From Woronichinia naegeliana WA131 (GTDB lineage: Bacteria; Cyanobacteriota; Cyanobacteriia; Cyanobacteriales; Microcystaceae), in contig CP073041.1 in NCBI GenBank assembly GCA_025370055.1, positions 7,776,001-7,840,000 of the forward strand: 64,000 nucleotides of DNA. The letters are read 5' to 3'. Positions within the stretch are counted from its first letter, which is position 1, and the number at the start of each line of letters is the position of its first letter. Below, piece after piece: positions 28,087-38,613 of the stretch. The notes under the pieces are model-generated. The model was not told the origin of the DNA. It did no database searches and was given only the letters and a program-made list of their open reading frames with translations. A program made the position numbers and the translations under genes.

Positions 28087-31000
28087 ATGGAACCCATCGC
28101 AATTATTGGTATTGGTTGTCGTTTTCCAGGGGCTGACAATCCAGAGGCTTTCTGGCGACTCATGCGAGATGGGGTGGATGCGATCGCCGATATTCCCCGT
28201 GAACGTTGGGATATTGACAATTTTTATGATTCTACACCCGCTACCGCGAAAAAAATGTATAGTCGCCAGGGTGGTTTTTTGAAAAACGTAGATCAATTTG
28301 ATCCGCAATTTTTCCGAATTTCTCCCCTAGAGGCCAACTATCTAGACCCTCAGCAAAGACTACTACTAGAAGTCGCTTGGGAAGCCTTAGAAAATGCGGC
28401 GATTGTACCTGAAACCCTAGCGGGTAGTAAATCAGGGGTTTTTATTGGTATTAGTGATGTGGATTATCATCGCCTGGCTTACCAAAACTCTGCTAATTTA
28501 ACGGCCTATGTGGGTACAGGCAACAGCACCAGTATTGCGGCTAACCGTTTGTCCTATGTATTTGATCTGCGTGGCCCCAGTTTGTCCCTAGATACGGCTT
28601 GCTCTTCTTCCCTCGTCGCCGTTCATCTGGCCTGTCAGAGTTTACAAAATCAAGAATCCAACCTCTGCTTAGTGGGAGGAGTTAACCTCATTTTGTCGCC
28701 AGAGACAACCGTTGTTTTTTCTCAAGCCAGAATGATGGCTCCCGATAGTCGCTGCAAAACCTTTGATGCTAGTGCCGATGGTTATGTGCGCTCTGAAGGC
28801 TGTGGGGTGGTGATCCTTAAACGCCTAGAGGATGCCATTAAGGATGGCGATCGCGTTTTAGCGGTGATTAAAGGTTCGGCAGTGAATCAGGATGGTCTGA
28901 GTAATGGACTGACTGCACCCAATGGGCCTGCTCAACAGGCGGTCATTCGTCAGGCTTTGGAAAATGCCCAGGTAGAACCCTCCAAAATTAGCTATATCGA
29001 AGCTCATGGCACGGGGACAGAATTAGGCGATCCGATCGAAGTTAAATCCCTCAAAGCAGTTCTCGGAGAAGGGCGATCGCTCGATCAAACCTGTTGGCTG
29101 GGTTCCGTTAAAACCAACATCGGTCATTTAGAAGCGGCGGCAGGAATTGCAGGTCTGATTAAGGTCGTTCTCTCCTTACAGCACCAAGAAATCCCTCCTA
29201 ATCTCCACTTTAAAACCCTTAATCCCTATATTTCCCTAGCTGAAACAGCCTTTGCCATTCCCACTCAGTCCCAACCCTGGCAGATCAAACCCAATTCTTC
29301 GGGTGAGAACGGTGTCGAACGACGTTTAGCAGGGATTAGTTCCTTTGGTTTTGGGGGGACAAATTCCCATGTTATTGTCAGTGAAGCTCCTGTTATTGCT
29401 CAGAAAGATCAAGAAATTGAGCAGAAACCCCTTGAACGTCCCTGGCATTTATTAACTTTATCCGCCAAGAATGAAGAAGCCTTAAAAGCGTCAGCCGACC
29501 GCTATCAACAGTATTTAGCGAATCATCCTGATATTCCCCTGGCTGATATTTGTTTTACCGCTAATAGTCGGCGATCGCATTTTAATCATCGTTTAGCTTT
29601 AGTGGCTAAAAATACCCTAGAAATGGGACAGAAGTTAGAGAATTTTTGCAGTCTAGAAAAGAAAACAGAAACTAAGAATTCTAAAAAAAGAAAAAGCCCT
29701 AAAATTGTCTTTTTATTCGCAGGTCAGGGTTGCCAATATGTGGGCATGGGTCGTCAACTGTACGAAACCCAACCAACTTTTCGGAAAACCCTAGATCGCT
29801 GTGCTGAAATTTTGCAACCCCATTTAGATAAACCCCTCTTAGACATTTTTTATCCCTCTGACCTAGACCCTGAAAAAGCGAGTTTTTATTTAGAGCAGAC
29901 TGCCTATACCCAACCTGCTTTATTCGCTCTGGAGTATGCCCTAGCAGAGTTATGGCGTTCCTGGGGAATTGAACCAGCAGTGGTAATGGGTCACAGTGTG
30001 GGGGAATATGTCGCGGCTACTGTGGGAGGAGCCTTAAGCCTGGAAGACGGACTAACGCTAATTGCCAAGCGGGGAAAACTGATGCAGTCTCTCCCCAAGG
30101 AAGGTGCAATGGCCGCAGTCTTTGCCTCGGAAGATCGGGTTAAAGCCGCCATTCAGTCATATAAGACGGACGTGAGTATTGCCGCTATCAATAGCCCAGA
30201 AAATATCGTTATTTCAGGAAAAGCGACGGCGATCGCCCAAATTATTGTTCATTTAACCGCAGAAGACATAGAAGTCCGTCCTCTGAAAGTTTCCCATGCC
30301 TTTCACTCGCCTTTAATGGAACCGATTTTGGATTCCTTAGAACAGGCGGCCAATCAAGTTTCCTACCAACCTTTACAAATTCCCTTAGTAACCAATTTAA
30401 CGGGGGAGATACTAGCAGAGGGAGAAACACTAGATGCTCGTTACTGGCGCAATCAAGCAGAAAAGCCTGTACAATTCCTAGCGGGCATTCAAACCCTGAT
30501 AGAGCAGAAATTTAATCTCTTTTTGGAAGTCAGTCCCAAACCGACTTTATCTCGATTAGGTCAACAATCTAGCCAAGAAAAATCAGCTACCTGGCTATTT
30601 TCCCTAGCTCCTCCCCAGGAAAACTGGCAAAGCTTGCTAAATAGTTTGGCGATTCTCTACGATTCCCAGGGAGCCAAAATTAACTGGGAAGGCTTTAATC
30701 GAGATTATCCACAAAACTTACTGACTCTACCGACCTATCCTTTCCAACGCCAACGCTATTGGCTTGCAATTGTAAAACCGACCTCGCAGGAAATAAACAT
30801 GACCCTCAATGCCCTTGACTCTCAAGCCGTCCTCGCCGATCAACGACAACAAGAAATTCTGGTCACGTTACAAACCTTAGTTGGGACTTTACTGCAAATG
30901 GCCCCTGCTGATGTTAATGTGCATACGCCTTTTTTGGAGATTGGGGCAGATTCCATTGTCATGGTTGAGGCAGTCAGACGGATTGAAAATACCTACGGCG

Positions 31001-34000
31001 TTAAAATTGCCATTCGTCAGTTATTTGAGGAGTTATCAACCTTAGAGGCTTTAGCAATTTATTTGGCTCAGAATCTGGCTACTGATGTTCAGACTGCTCC
31101 AGCTAATACCGAGATAGCTTCTGCCTGCTCCAATAACCGATCGCCCAATGGGTTGGTGAGTCCTAACAGCAACGGCTTTCACAGCCAGACGGCTTCGACC
31201 GTCTTTTCAGCAGTGGCCCCGCGTGAGAGTGTGGGAGGAGTAGGGGGCATGGGAGGAATGGGAGGAGTTGAAGTTCCTCAAGTTTTCGTACCACAGCCAA
31301 ATAATGTACCCGCAACGACATCACAGATGGCTAGTTCTGCTTTGGAAAGCATTATGAGTCAACAGTTGCAATTGATGGCCAAACAGCTAGAAGTTTTGCA
31401 AACAGCCAATTTTACTCCTGCGATCGCCGCAAGCCCAGAAAATAGCCCATCTCCCATCACTCCAGTTAAAGTCAACACACTTCTCACTCCTCCTACTCCC
31501 CCAACACCTCCCCCTCTCCCCCTCTCCCCCTCTCCCCAACCTAAAATTACCGCCACTCCCTGGGGGCCGAAAAAACCACCGACGGGAGGATTAACAAGCC
31601 AACAACAGCAACATCTGGACGAATTAATTACCCGCTTTACTGAGCGTACAAAAACTTCTAAGCAAATTGTGCAACGCGATCGCTCTGTTGTGGCGGATAG
31701 TCGAGCTTCTGTTGGGTTCCGTATGTCCATTAAAGAAATGCTCTATCCCATTGTGGCCCAACGTTCTCAAGGATCAAGAATTTGGGATGTAGATGGCAAT
31801 GAATATATTGATATGACGATGGGGCAAGGGGTAACGTTGTTTGGCCATCAACCCGATTTCATTATGTCGGCCATACAAAGCCAACTCAGCGAAGGGATTC
31901 ACCTTAGTCCGCGATCGCCGATCGTAGGAGAAGTGGCCGCCCTAATTTGTGAACTCACGGGAGCCGAACGAGCTTGTTTTTGCAACTCTGGAACCGAAGC
32001 AGTGATGGCCGCTATCCGTATCGCCAGGGCCACAACCGGTCGCAGTAAAATTGCCCTCTTTGAAGGCTCCTATCACGGTCATGCGGACGGAACTCTAGTC
32101 AGAAAGCAAATAATTGACAACGAATCCCGTTTCTTTCCCCTGGCTTTAGGCGTTCCCCAAAGTATTTGCTCAGATGTAGTGGTATTGGACTATGGCAGCA
32201 CCGAGGCTCTGGATTATTTACAAAACTATGGACAGGATTTAGCCGCCGTATTGGTAGAACCAATCCAAAGTAATAATCCCCTGTTACAACCAACACAATT
32301 TCTCCAAAGTCTGCGACAAATTACCAGTCAAACGGGAATAGCCCTGATTTTTGATGAAATGATTACGGGTTTTCGATCGCACCCAGGAGGAGCGCAAGCT
32401 TTATTTGGAGTACAGGCGGATATTGCCACCTATGGCAAGGTGATTGCGGGAGGAATGCCCATTGGAGTCGTCGCGGGTAAGGCCCGTTATCTAGACAGTA
32501 TTGACGGGGGAATGTGGAATTATGGCGATAAATCCTATCCTGGGGTGGACAGAACCTTTTTTGGGGGAACCTTTAATCAGCATCCTTTAGCAATGGTGGC
32601 GGCTAGGGCTGTCCTTACCCATTTGAAGGAGCAGGGGCCAGGTCTGCAACAACAATTAAATGAACGCACCAAGTCCTTAGCTGATACTCTCAACCAGTAT
32701 TTTCAAGCAGAAGAAGTTCCCATTAAAATTGAACAGTTTAGTTCCTTCTTCCGTTTTGCCCTGGCAGGCAATTTAGATTTACTTTTCTATCACATGGTAG
32801 AAAAAGGCATTTATGTCTGGGAATGGCGTAAACATTTCCTTTCGACAGCCCATAGTTCAGCGGATCTTGCTCAATTTGTCCAAACGGTTAAGGATAGCGT
32901 CGCGGAATTGCGTCAAGGAGGTTTTCTCCCCGCAAAAAAGCCTTCCTGGTCAGTTCAAACGCCTCAATTAAGCACCAACCTCGTTGAACCAATTGCCATT
33001 AATAATAGCCTTGTCTCTAACCCTGTTTCTACTAATGCTATTCGGGCAACGACCAGGCAAGGATTGGTTGATCCCCCCCTAACCCCCCTTGATAAGGTAG
33101 GAGAGTATTGTTCTGTTGACAGTAAGTTAGGGCAAAAAAGTGGTTCTCAAGCCCGAAAAACCATGCAGCTCAGTCTGTACTATTTCGGTAGCTATGAAGC
33201 AGAATTTAACCCAAATAAATACAACTTGCTGTTTGAAGGGGCTAAATTTGGCGATCGCGCTGGTTTTACGGCTATTTGGATTCCTGAACGTCATTTCCAT
33301 GCTTTTGGCGGATTTTCTCCCAATCCTTCAGTTTTGGCTGCCGCTTTAGCTAGGGAAACTAAACAGATTCAACTGCGATCGGGCAGTGTGGTTTTACCCC
33401 TACACCATTCGATCCGAGTGGCTGAAGAATGGGCCGTAGTGGATAATCTTTCCCAGGGTCGCGTCGGTATTGCCTTTGCATCGGGTTGGCATTCCCAGGA
33501 TTTTGTGTTGGCTCCCCAGTCCTTTGGTCAGCATCGAGAACTGATGTTCCAAGAAATTGAAACCGTCCAGAAACTTTGGCGGGGAGAAGCGATCGCCGTG
33601 CTAGACGGTAAGGGTCAAATGGTAGAGGTAAAAACCTATCCCCAACCGATGCAGTCCCAATTACCGACTTGGATCACCATTGTTAATAATCCCGATACCT
33701 ATGTCAGAGCAGGGGCGATCGGAGCAGGTATTTTAACGAATCTCATGGGACAAAGCGTTGAAGATTTAGCCCGCAATATTGCCCTTTATCGTCAATCTTT
33801 GACAGAGCATGGTTATGATCCCGCATCGGGAACGGTGACAGTCTTATTGCATACCTTTGTTGGGAATGATTTAGAACAAGTTCGAGAACAGGCGCGTCAA
33901 CCCTTTGGCCATTACCTCACCTCTTCCGTCGGACTCTTACAAAATATGGTCAAGAGCCAGGGCATGGAAGTGGATTTTGAACGCTTAAAAGAAGAAGATC

Positions 34001-37000
34001 GGGAATTTCTCCTGGCTTCTGCCTATAAACGCTATGTAGAAACCAGTGCTTTAATCGGCACACCTGAATCTTGTTGTCAGATCATTGATCATTTGCAGTC
34101 CGTCGGTGTGGATGAAGTGGCTTGTTTTATTGACTTTGGAGTAGATGAACAGACGGTTTTGGCTAATTTACCCCATCTCCAGACCCTGAAGGAATTATAT
34201 CAACCTCATATCCGCCCTTATCCAGGAAAATTAGAGGGTGATCAAAATCTCCCCCCTTATCAAGGGAAATTAGAGGGTGATCAAAATCTCCCCCCTTATC
34301 AAGGGAAATTAGAAGGTGATCAAAATCTCCCCCCTTATCAAGGGAAATTAGAAGGTGATCAAAATCTCCCCCCTTATCAAGGGGGGTTAGGGGGGGATCA
34401 CATCCCTCTCACTGAAGCCCAACGACAACTTTGGATTTTGGCCCAATTAGGAGAAAACGGCTCTGTTGCCTATAACCAATCGGTGACTTTGCAATTACGC
34501 GGCCCTTTAAATCCAGTCGCTATGACCCAGGCGATTCAACAAATCAGCGATCGCCACGAAGCATTAAGAACCAAGATTAATGCCCAGGGAGATAGCCAAG
34601 AAATTCTGCCCCAGGTAGAGATTAACTGTCCCATATTAGACCTCGGCACCGACCAACAACAGCAATGGTTAAAAGCAGAAAGCCAAAAACCCTTTGATTT
34701 GAGCCAAGGTTCTCTCGTGCGTTGGCATCTACTCAAACTAGAACCAGAATTACATTTATTAGTATTAACAACCCATCACATTATTGCCGACGGTTGGTCA
34801 ATGGGGGTAATCCTTCGAGAATTGGGAGAGTTATATTCGGCTAAATGTCAGGGTGTTAGTGCCGCTCTTAAAACCCCTAAACAGTTTCGGGAATTAATCG
34901 CCTGGCAAACCCAGCCTAGCCAACGGCAAGAACTGAAAAAACAGGAAGCTTATTGGTTAGCGACTCTCACTAATCCCCCAGTTTTGAATTTACCCACTGA
35001 CCAACCGCGTCCAGCTTTACCCAGTTACCAAGCTAATCGTCAAAGTCTGATCCTAGATAGTCAATTTACGGAAAAATTAAAGCAATTTAGTCGAAAAAAT
35101 GGCTGTACCTTACTGATGACCCTGTTATCGGTTTATAACCTTCTTATTCATCGTTTGACGGGACAGGATGACATTTTAGTGGGTTTGCCTGCTTCTGGAC
35201 GCGCCCTTTTAGACAGTGAAGGCATGGTGGGTTACTGCACCCATTTTTTACCCATTCGCAGTCAATTAGCAGGTAATCCCAGTTTTGCCGATTATCTCAA
35301 ACAAATGCGCGGGGTTTTGTTATCGGCCTACGAACATCAGGACTATCCTTTTGCCTTATTACTGAGTCAACTTAATTTGCCCCACAATACCAGTCGCTCT
35401 CCTTTAATTGATGTCAGTTTCAATTTAGAGCCAGCGATTAGCCTACCCAAAATGAGGGGATTAGAGGTTAGCTTACTGCCTCAACCGATTAGTTTTAAGG
35501 ATCGGGATTTGCATTTAAATGTGACAGAAATGGGCGGAGAAGCTCTGATTGACTGTGACTACAATACGGATTTATTTAAGGATGAAACAATTCAGCGTTG
35601 GTTAGGTCATTTCCAAACCTTACTTGAGTTAGTGGTTAATGATCCCCAACAAAATCTGCGGCAATTGTCCTTATTAAGTCCTGCTCAACGACAACAGTTA
35701 TTAGTGGATTGGAATAATACCAAGACCGATTATCCTCAAGATCAGTGCATTCATCAATTGTTTGAAGCGCAAGTTGAACGGACTCCTGATGCGATCGCGG
35801 TGGTATTTGAAAACCAACAGTTAACATACACTGAGTTACATGGTCGAGCAAATCAGTTAGCCCAGTATTTACAAACGTTAGGAGTTGGGCCAGAAGTTTT
35901 AGTTGGCATTGCGGTAGAACGTTCTTTAGAAATGATTGTCGGATTATTGGGGATTCTTAAGGCGGGAGGAGCTTATGTGCCTCTCGATCCAGACTATCCC
36001 CCTGAACGGCTTCAGTTTATGTTAGAAGACGCTCAAGCTCCTTTTTTGATTACCCAACGATCTTTATTAGCAATATTACCTCCCTCTCAAGCGACTCTAA
36101 TTTGTTTAGATGACATTCAAGCTGAGGTTTCTCAATATTCTCAAGATAATCTTCAAAACAGATTAACTGGTTCTAAGTTAGCGAATGTGATTTATACTTC
36201 TGGCTCTACGGGGAAACCCAAAGGGGTGATGGTTGAACATCGCGGCTTGCTTAATTTAGCGATCGCTCAAATTCAAACTTTTGCAGTTCATAATCACAGC
36301 CGTGTGTTGCAATTTGCTTCCTTTAGTTTTGATGCTTGCATTTCAGAAATTTTAATGACCTTTGGTTCTGGAGCGACTCTTTATCTTGCTTCCAAAGATT
36401 CTTTATTGCCAGGTCAACCGTTAATTGAATGCTTACAAAAGAATGGAATTACCCATGTTACTTTACCACCTTCGGCCTTAGGGGTTTTACCGAAAGAACC
36501 GTTACCCGCTTTGCAAACTTTAATTGTGGCGGGTGAAGCTTGTTCTCCTGATTTGGTTAAACAATGGTCAGTCGGTAGAAACTTTTTTAATGCTTATGGC
36601 CCGACAGAAGCGAGTGTTTGTGCATCTATTGGACAATGTAGCAAAGCGGATTGGAATCAGATCAAGACCGATTATGCCCAGGATTTCTGTATTCATCAAT
36701 TGTTTGAAGCGCAAGTTGAACGGACTCCCGATGCTGTGGCAGTGATATTTGAAACCCAACAATTAACATACGGGGAATTAAATCAGCGAGCTAATCAGTT
36801 AGCCCATTATTTACAAAGTTTAGGAGTTGGGCCAGAGGTTTTAGTTGGCATTGCTGTAGAACGTTCTTTAGAAATGATTGTCGGATTATTGGGGATTCTT
36901 AAGGCGGGAGGAGTTTATGTCCCTATTGATCCAGACTATCCCCCTGAACGGCTTCAGTTTATGTTAGAGGATAGTCAAGTTTCTCTGCTCTTAACACAAC

Positions 37001-38613
37001 AGCATTTACTGCCATCTTTTTCTCAGTCTTCAGAGACGGCTACTGCCAAGATTATTTGTTTGGATAGCGATGACCAAACTATTGCCCAGACCAAGAATGT
37101 CAATCCCGAAAATTCAGTTACAACGAATAATCTTTCCTATATCATTTATACTTCTGGTTCGACAGGTAAACCGAAAGGGGCGATGAATACTCATCAGGGC
37201 ATTAGTAATCGCTTGTTATGGATGCAAGAAGCTTATCAATTAACCGCAGAAGATTGTGTTTTACAAAAGACTCCTTTTAGCTTTGATGTTTCAGTGTGGG
37301 AATTGTTCTGGCCCCTATTAAACGGAGCGCGTTTAGTTTTTGCCAAGCCGAATGGTCATAAAGATGCCAGTTACTTAGTCAAGCTTATCCAAGAGCAACA
37401 AGTAACAACATTACACTTTGTTCCTTCCATGCTACAGGTTTTTCTAACAGAAAAAGACGTAGAAAATTGTACTAGCATCAAGCGAGTAATTTGTAGCGGT
37501 GAAGCTCTCTCCTTAGAACTTCAAGAACGTTTTTTTGCCCGTTTAACCTGTGAATTACACAATCTCTATGGCCCAACCGAAGCCGCGATTGATGTCACGT
37601 TTTGGCAATGTCAATCCGATAGTAATTTGAAAACAGTACCTATTGGTCGGCCGATCGCCAATACCCAAATTTACATTTTAGATGCTTATCTTCAGCCAGT
37701 GCCTATCGGGGTGATAGGAGAATTACATATTGGTGGAGTTGGCTTGGCACGAGGTTATTTAAACAAACCTGAGTTAACGGCTGAAAAATTTATTCCTAAT
37801 CCGTTTGATCCCCCCCTAACCCCCCTTAAAAAGGGGGGAGATGAGAGCAATAAAACTCTTAAAAAGGGGGGAGATGAGAGCGATGAAACTCTTAAAAAAT
37901 GGAGAGATCAACTATCAAAACTCTATAAAACGGGAGATTTGGCTCGTTATTTACCCGATGGCAACATTGAATATGTAGGACGCATAGATAATCAGGTCAA
38001 AATTCGCGGTTTTCGGATTGAATTGGGGGAAATCGAAGCGGTTTTGCTTTCCCATCCCCAGGTACGAGAAGCGGTGGTTTTGGTGAGTGACAATGATCAG
38101 CCTGAAAATCGGGCTTTGGTAGCCTATGTTGTGGTTACTGATCCTGCTTTTACGACTCAATCATTACGAGAATTTGTTAAACAGCAAGTTCCCAACTATA
38201 TGGTTCCAGACCATTGGCTGATCCTCGAAAATTTACCGTTAACCAGCAATGGCAAAATTGATCGCCGTGCTTTACCGTTGCCCAATCCAGAGTTACATCG
38301 TTCGGTAGATTATGTGGCTCCAGATAATCCTACCCAAGAGGCGATCGCGACTATTTTTGGTCAAGTTTTAAAACTAGAAAAAGTAGGAATTTATGATAAC
38401 TTTTTTGAGATCGGCGGTAATTCTTTGCAAGCCACTCAAGTTATTTCACGATTACGAGAAAGTTTTTCCCTAGAGTTGCCCCTACGTCGCCTATTTGAAC
38501 AACCGACTGTGGCGGATTTGGCTTCGGCTGTAATAGAAATTCAGACTACTTTACAAAAATTACAAACCCCTATTGATCATTTATCAGGCGATCGCGAGGA
38601 GATTGAACTATGA
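28087..38613 (+). CDS. Hybrid PKS-NRPS: KS-AT-ACP-AMT-MO-C-A*-A-PCP (microginin-type)
   Basis: 3508 aa. KS (about 1-430; Cys172 in DTACSSS, His307, His347). AT (about 540-860; GHSVGEY, and HAFH near 737 typical of malonyl specificity). ACP (Ser about 954 in GADSIVMV). PLP aminotransferase of the GSA type (about 1185-1620; Lys in YGKVIAGGMPIG). FMN luciferase-like monooxygenase (about 1693-2036). A repeat linker (2043-2107). C (about 2108-2530; HHIIADG). A*, a truncated adenylation domain (about 2548-2851). A full A (about 2858-3395; code reads DVWHISLID, Ser). PCP (Ser about 3444). It extends the starter by two carbons, aminates C3, hydroxylates C2 and adds Ser. Overlaps the next gene by ATGA. 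Corresponds to the mic PKS-NRPS of published microginin clusters. Confidence 0.9.
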   Translation: MEPIAIIGIGCRFPGADNPEAFWRLMRDGVDAIADIPRERWDIDNFYDSTPATAKKMYSRQGGFLKNVDQFDPQFFRISPLEANYLDPQQRLLLEVAWEALENAAIVPETLAGSKSGVFIGISDVDYHRLAYQNSANLTAYVGTGNSTSIAANRLSYVFDLRGPSLSLDTACSSSLVAVHLACQSLQNQESNLCLVGGVNLILSPETTVVFSQARMMAPDSRCKTFDASADGYVRSEGCGVVILKRLEDAIKDGDRVLAVIKGSAVNQDGLSNGLTAPNGPAQQAVIRQALENAQVEPSKISYIEAHGTGTELGDPIEVKSLKAVLGEGRSLDQTCWLGSVKTNIGHLEAAAGIAGLIKVVLSLQHQEIPPNLHFKTLNPYISLAETAFAIPTQSQPWQIKPNSSGENGVERRLAGISSFGFGGTNSHVIVSEAPVIAQKDQEIEQKPLERPWHLLTLSAKNEEALKASADRYQQYLANHPDIPLADICFTANSRRSHFNHRLALVAKNTLEMGQKLENFCSLEKKTETKNSKKRKSPKIVFLFAGQGCQYVGMGRQLYETQPTFRKTLDRCAEILQPHLDKPLLDIFYPSDLDPEKASFYLEQTAYTQPALFALEYALAELWRSWGIEPAVVMGHSVGEYVAATVGGALSLEDGLTLIAKRGKLMQSLPKEGAMAAVFASEDRVKAAIQSYKTDVSIAAINSPENIVISGKATAIAQIIVHLTAEDIEVRPLKVSHAFHSPLMEPILDSLEQAANQVSYQPLQIPLVTNLTGEILAEGETLDARYWRNQAEKPVQFLAGIQTLIEQKFNLFLEVSPKPTLSRLGQQSSQEKSATWLFSLAPPQENWQSLLNSLAILYDSQGAKINWEGFNRDYPQNLLTLPTYPFQRQRYWLAIVKPTSQEINMTLNALDSQAVLADQRQQEILVTLQTLVGTLLQMAPADVNVHTPFLEIGADSIVMVEAVRRIENTYGVKIAIRQLFEELSTLEALAIYLAQNLATDVQTAPANTEIASACSNNRSPNGLVSPNSNGFHSQTASTVFSAVAPRESVGGVGGMGGMGGVEVPQVFVPQPNNVPATTSQMASSALESIMSQQLQLMAKQLEVLQTANFTPAIAASPENSPSPITPVKVNTLLTPPTPPTPPPLPLSPSPQPKITATPWGPKKPPTGGLTSQQQQHLDELITRFTERTKTSKQIVQRDRSVVADSRASVGFRMSIKEMLYPIVAQRSQGSRIWDVDGNEYIDMTMGQGVTLFGHQPDFIMSAIQSQLSEGIHLSPRSPIVGEVAALICELTGAERACFCNSGTEAVMAAIRIARATTGRSKIALFEGSYHGHADGTLVRKQIIDNESRFFPLALGVPQSICSDVVVLDYGSTEALDYLQNYGQDLAAVLVEPIQSNNPLLQPTQFLQSLRQITSQTGIALIFDEMITGFRSHPGGAQALFGVQADIATYGKVIAGGMPIGVVAGKARYLDSIDGGMWNYGDKSYPGVDRTFFGGTFNQHPLAMVAARAVLTHLKEQGPGLQQQLNERTKSLADTLNQYFQAEEVPIKIEQFSSFFRFALAGNLDLLFYHMVEKGIYVWEWRKHFLSTAHSSADLAQFVQTVKDSVAELRQGGFLPAKKPSWSVQTPQLSTNLVEPIAINNSLVSNPVSTNAIRATTRQGLVDPPLTPLDKVGEYCSVDSKLGQKSGSQARKTMQLSLYYFGSYEAEFNPNKYNLLFEGAKFGDRAGFTAIWIPERHFHAFGGFSPNPSVLAAALARETKQIQLRSGSVVLPLHHSIRVAEEWAVVDNLSQGRVGIAFASGWHSQDFVLAPQSFGQHRELMFQEIETVQKLWRGEAIAVLDGKGQMVEVKTYPQPMQSQLPTWITIVNNPDTYVRAGAIGAGILTNLMGQSVEDLARNIALYRQSLTEHGYDPASGTVTVLLHTFVGNDLEQVREQARQPFGHYLTSSVGLLQNMVKSQGMEVDFERLKEEDREFLLASAYKRYVETSALIGTPESCCQIIDHLQSVGVDEVACFIDFGVDEQTVLANLPHLQTLKELYQPHIRPYPGKLEGDQNLPPYQGKLEGDQNLPPYQGKLEGDQNLPPYQGKLEGDQNLPPYQGGLGGDHIPLTEAQRQLWILAQLGENGSVAYNQSVTLQLRGPLNPVAMTQAIQQISDRHEALRTKINAQGDSQEILPQVEINCPILDLGTDQQQQWLKAESQKPFDLSQGSLVRWHLLKLEPELHLLVLTTHHIIADGWSMGVILRELGELYSAKCQGVSAALKTPKQFRELIAWQTQPSQRQELKKQEAYWLATLTNPPVLNLPTDQPRPALPSYQANRQSLILDSQFTEKLKQFSRKNGCTLLMTLLSVYNLLIHRLTGQDDILVGLPASGRALLDSEGMVGYCTHFLPIRSQLAGNPSFADYLKQMRGVLLSAYEHQDYPFALLLSQLNLPHNTSRSPLIDVSFNLEPAISLPKMRGLEVSLLPQPISFKDRDLHLNVTEMGGEALIDCDYNTDLFKDETIQRWLGHFQTLLELVVNDPQQNLRQLSLLSPAQRQQLLVDWNNTKTDYPQDQCIHQLFEAQVERTPDAIAVVFENQQLTYTELHGRANQLAQYLQTLGVGPEVLVGIAVERSLEMIVGLLGILKAGGAYVPLDPDYPPERLQFMLEDAQAPFLITQRSLLAILPPSQATLICLDDIQAEVSQYSQDNLQNRLTGSKLANVIYTSGSTGKPKGVMVEHRGLLNLAIAQIQTFAVHNHSRVLQFASFSFDACISEILMTFGSGATLYLASKDSLLPGQPLIECLQKNGITHVTLPPSALGVLPKEPLPALQTLIVAGEACSPDLVKQWSVGRNFFNAYGPTEASVCASIGQCSKADWNQIKTDYAQDFCIHQLFEAQVERTPDAVAVIFETQQLTYGELNQRANQLAHYLQSLGVGPEVLVGIAVERSLEMIVGLLGILKAGGVYVPIDPDYPPERLQFMLEDSQVSLLLTQQHLLPSFSQSSETATAKIICLDSDDQTIAQTKNVNPENSVTTNNLSYIIYTSGSTGKPKGAMNTHQGISNRLLWMQEAYQLTAEDCVLQKTPFSFDVSVWELFWPLLNGARLVFAKPNGHKDASYLVKLIQEQQVTTLHFVPSMLQVFLTEKDVENCTSIKRVICSGEALSLELQERFFARLTCELHNLYGPTEAAIDVTFWQCQSDSNLKTVPIGRPIANTQIYILDAYLQPVPIGVIGELHIGGVGLARGYLNKPELTAEKFIPNPFDPPLTPLKKGGDESNKTLKKGGDESDETLKKWRDQLSKLYKTGDLARYLPDGNIEYVGRIDNQVKIRGFRIELGEIEAVLLSHPQVREAVVLVSDNDQPENRALVAYVVVTDPAFTTQSLREFVKQQVPNYMVPDHWLILENLPLTSNGKIDRRALPLPNPELHRSVDYVAPDNPTQEAIATIFGQVLKLEKVGIYDNFFEIGGNSLQATQVISRLRESFSLELPLRRLFEQPTVADLASAVIEIQTTLQKLQTPIDHLSGDREEIEL
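33070..33103 (+). repeat. Dispersed C-rich palindromic repeat, copy in the AMT-MO linker
   Basis: GATCCCCCCCTAACCCCCCT followed by TGATAAGG; encodes DPPLTPLDKVG in frame. Related copies at 37808, 41319 and 46050. Confidence 0.85.
34216..34410 (+). repeat. 39-bp tandem repeat (5 units) in the MO-C linker
   Basis: Four units encoding PYQGKLEGDQNLP (the first has PYPG) and a fifth, diverged unit PYQGGLGGDHIPL. The units differ by one or two bases. The text contains CCCCCCTTATCAAGGG, the same palindrome-like motif that appears elsewhere in the cluster as a dispersed repeat. It keeps the reading frame and forms a flexible charged linker. Confidence 0.93.
37808..37904 (+). repeat. Dispersed palindromic repeat between A6 and A7 of the Ser A domain
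   Basis: Encodes DPPLTPLKKGGDES and then two further partial units (KTLKKGGDES, ETLKKWRD). It lies between PNPF and KLYKTGDL, where ordinary A domains have only a short loop. Confidence 0.88.

Noticed and set aside
31480-31545. C/T-rich tract in the PKS gene that looked like a possible repeat locus or triplex site
   Set aside because: It is coding sequence for a Pro/Leu/Ser-rich interdomain linker and keeps frame; ordinary for such linkers.
28087-38613. Possible split of the 3508-aa megasynthase by frameshift at the A*-A junction
   Set aside because: The frame is continuous through 36640-36660 and both sides are in phase; it is a domain fusion, not a frameshift.
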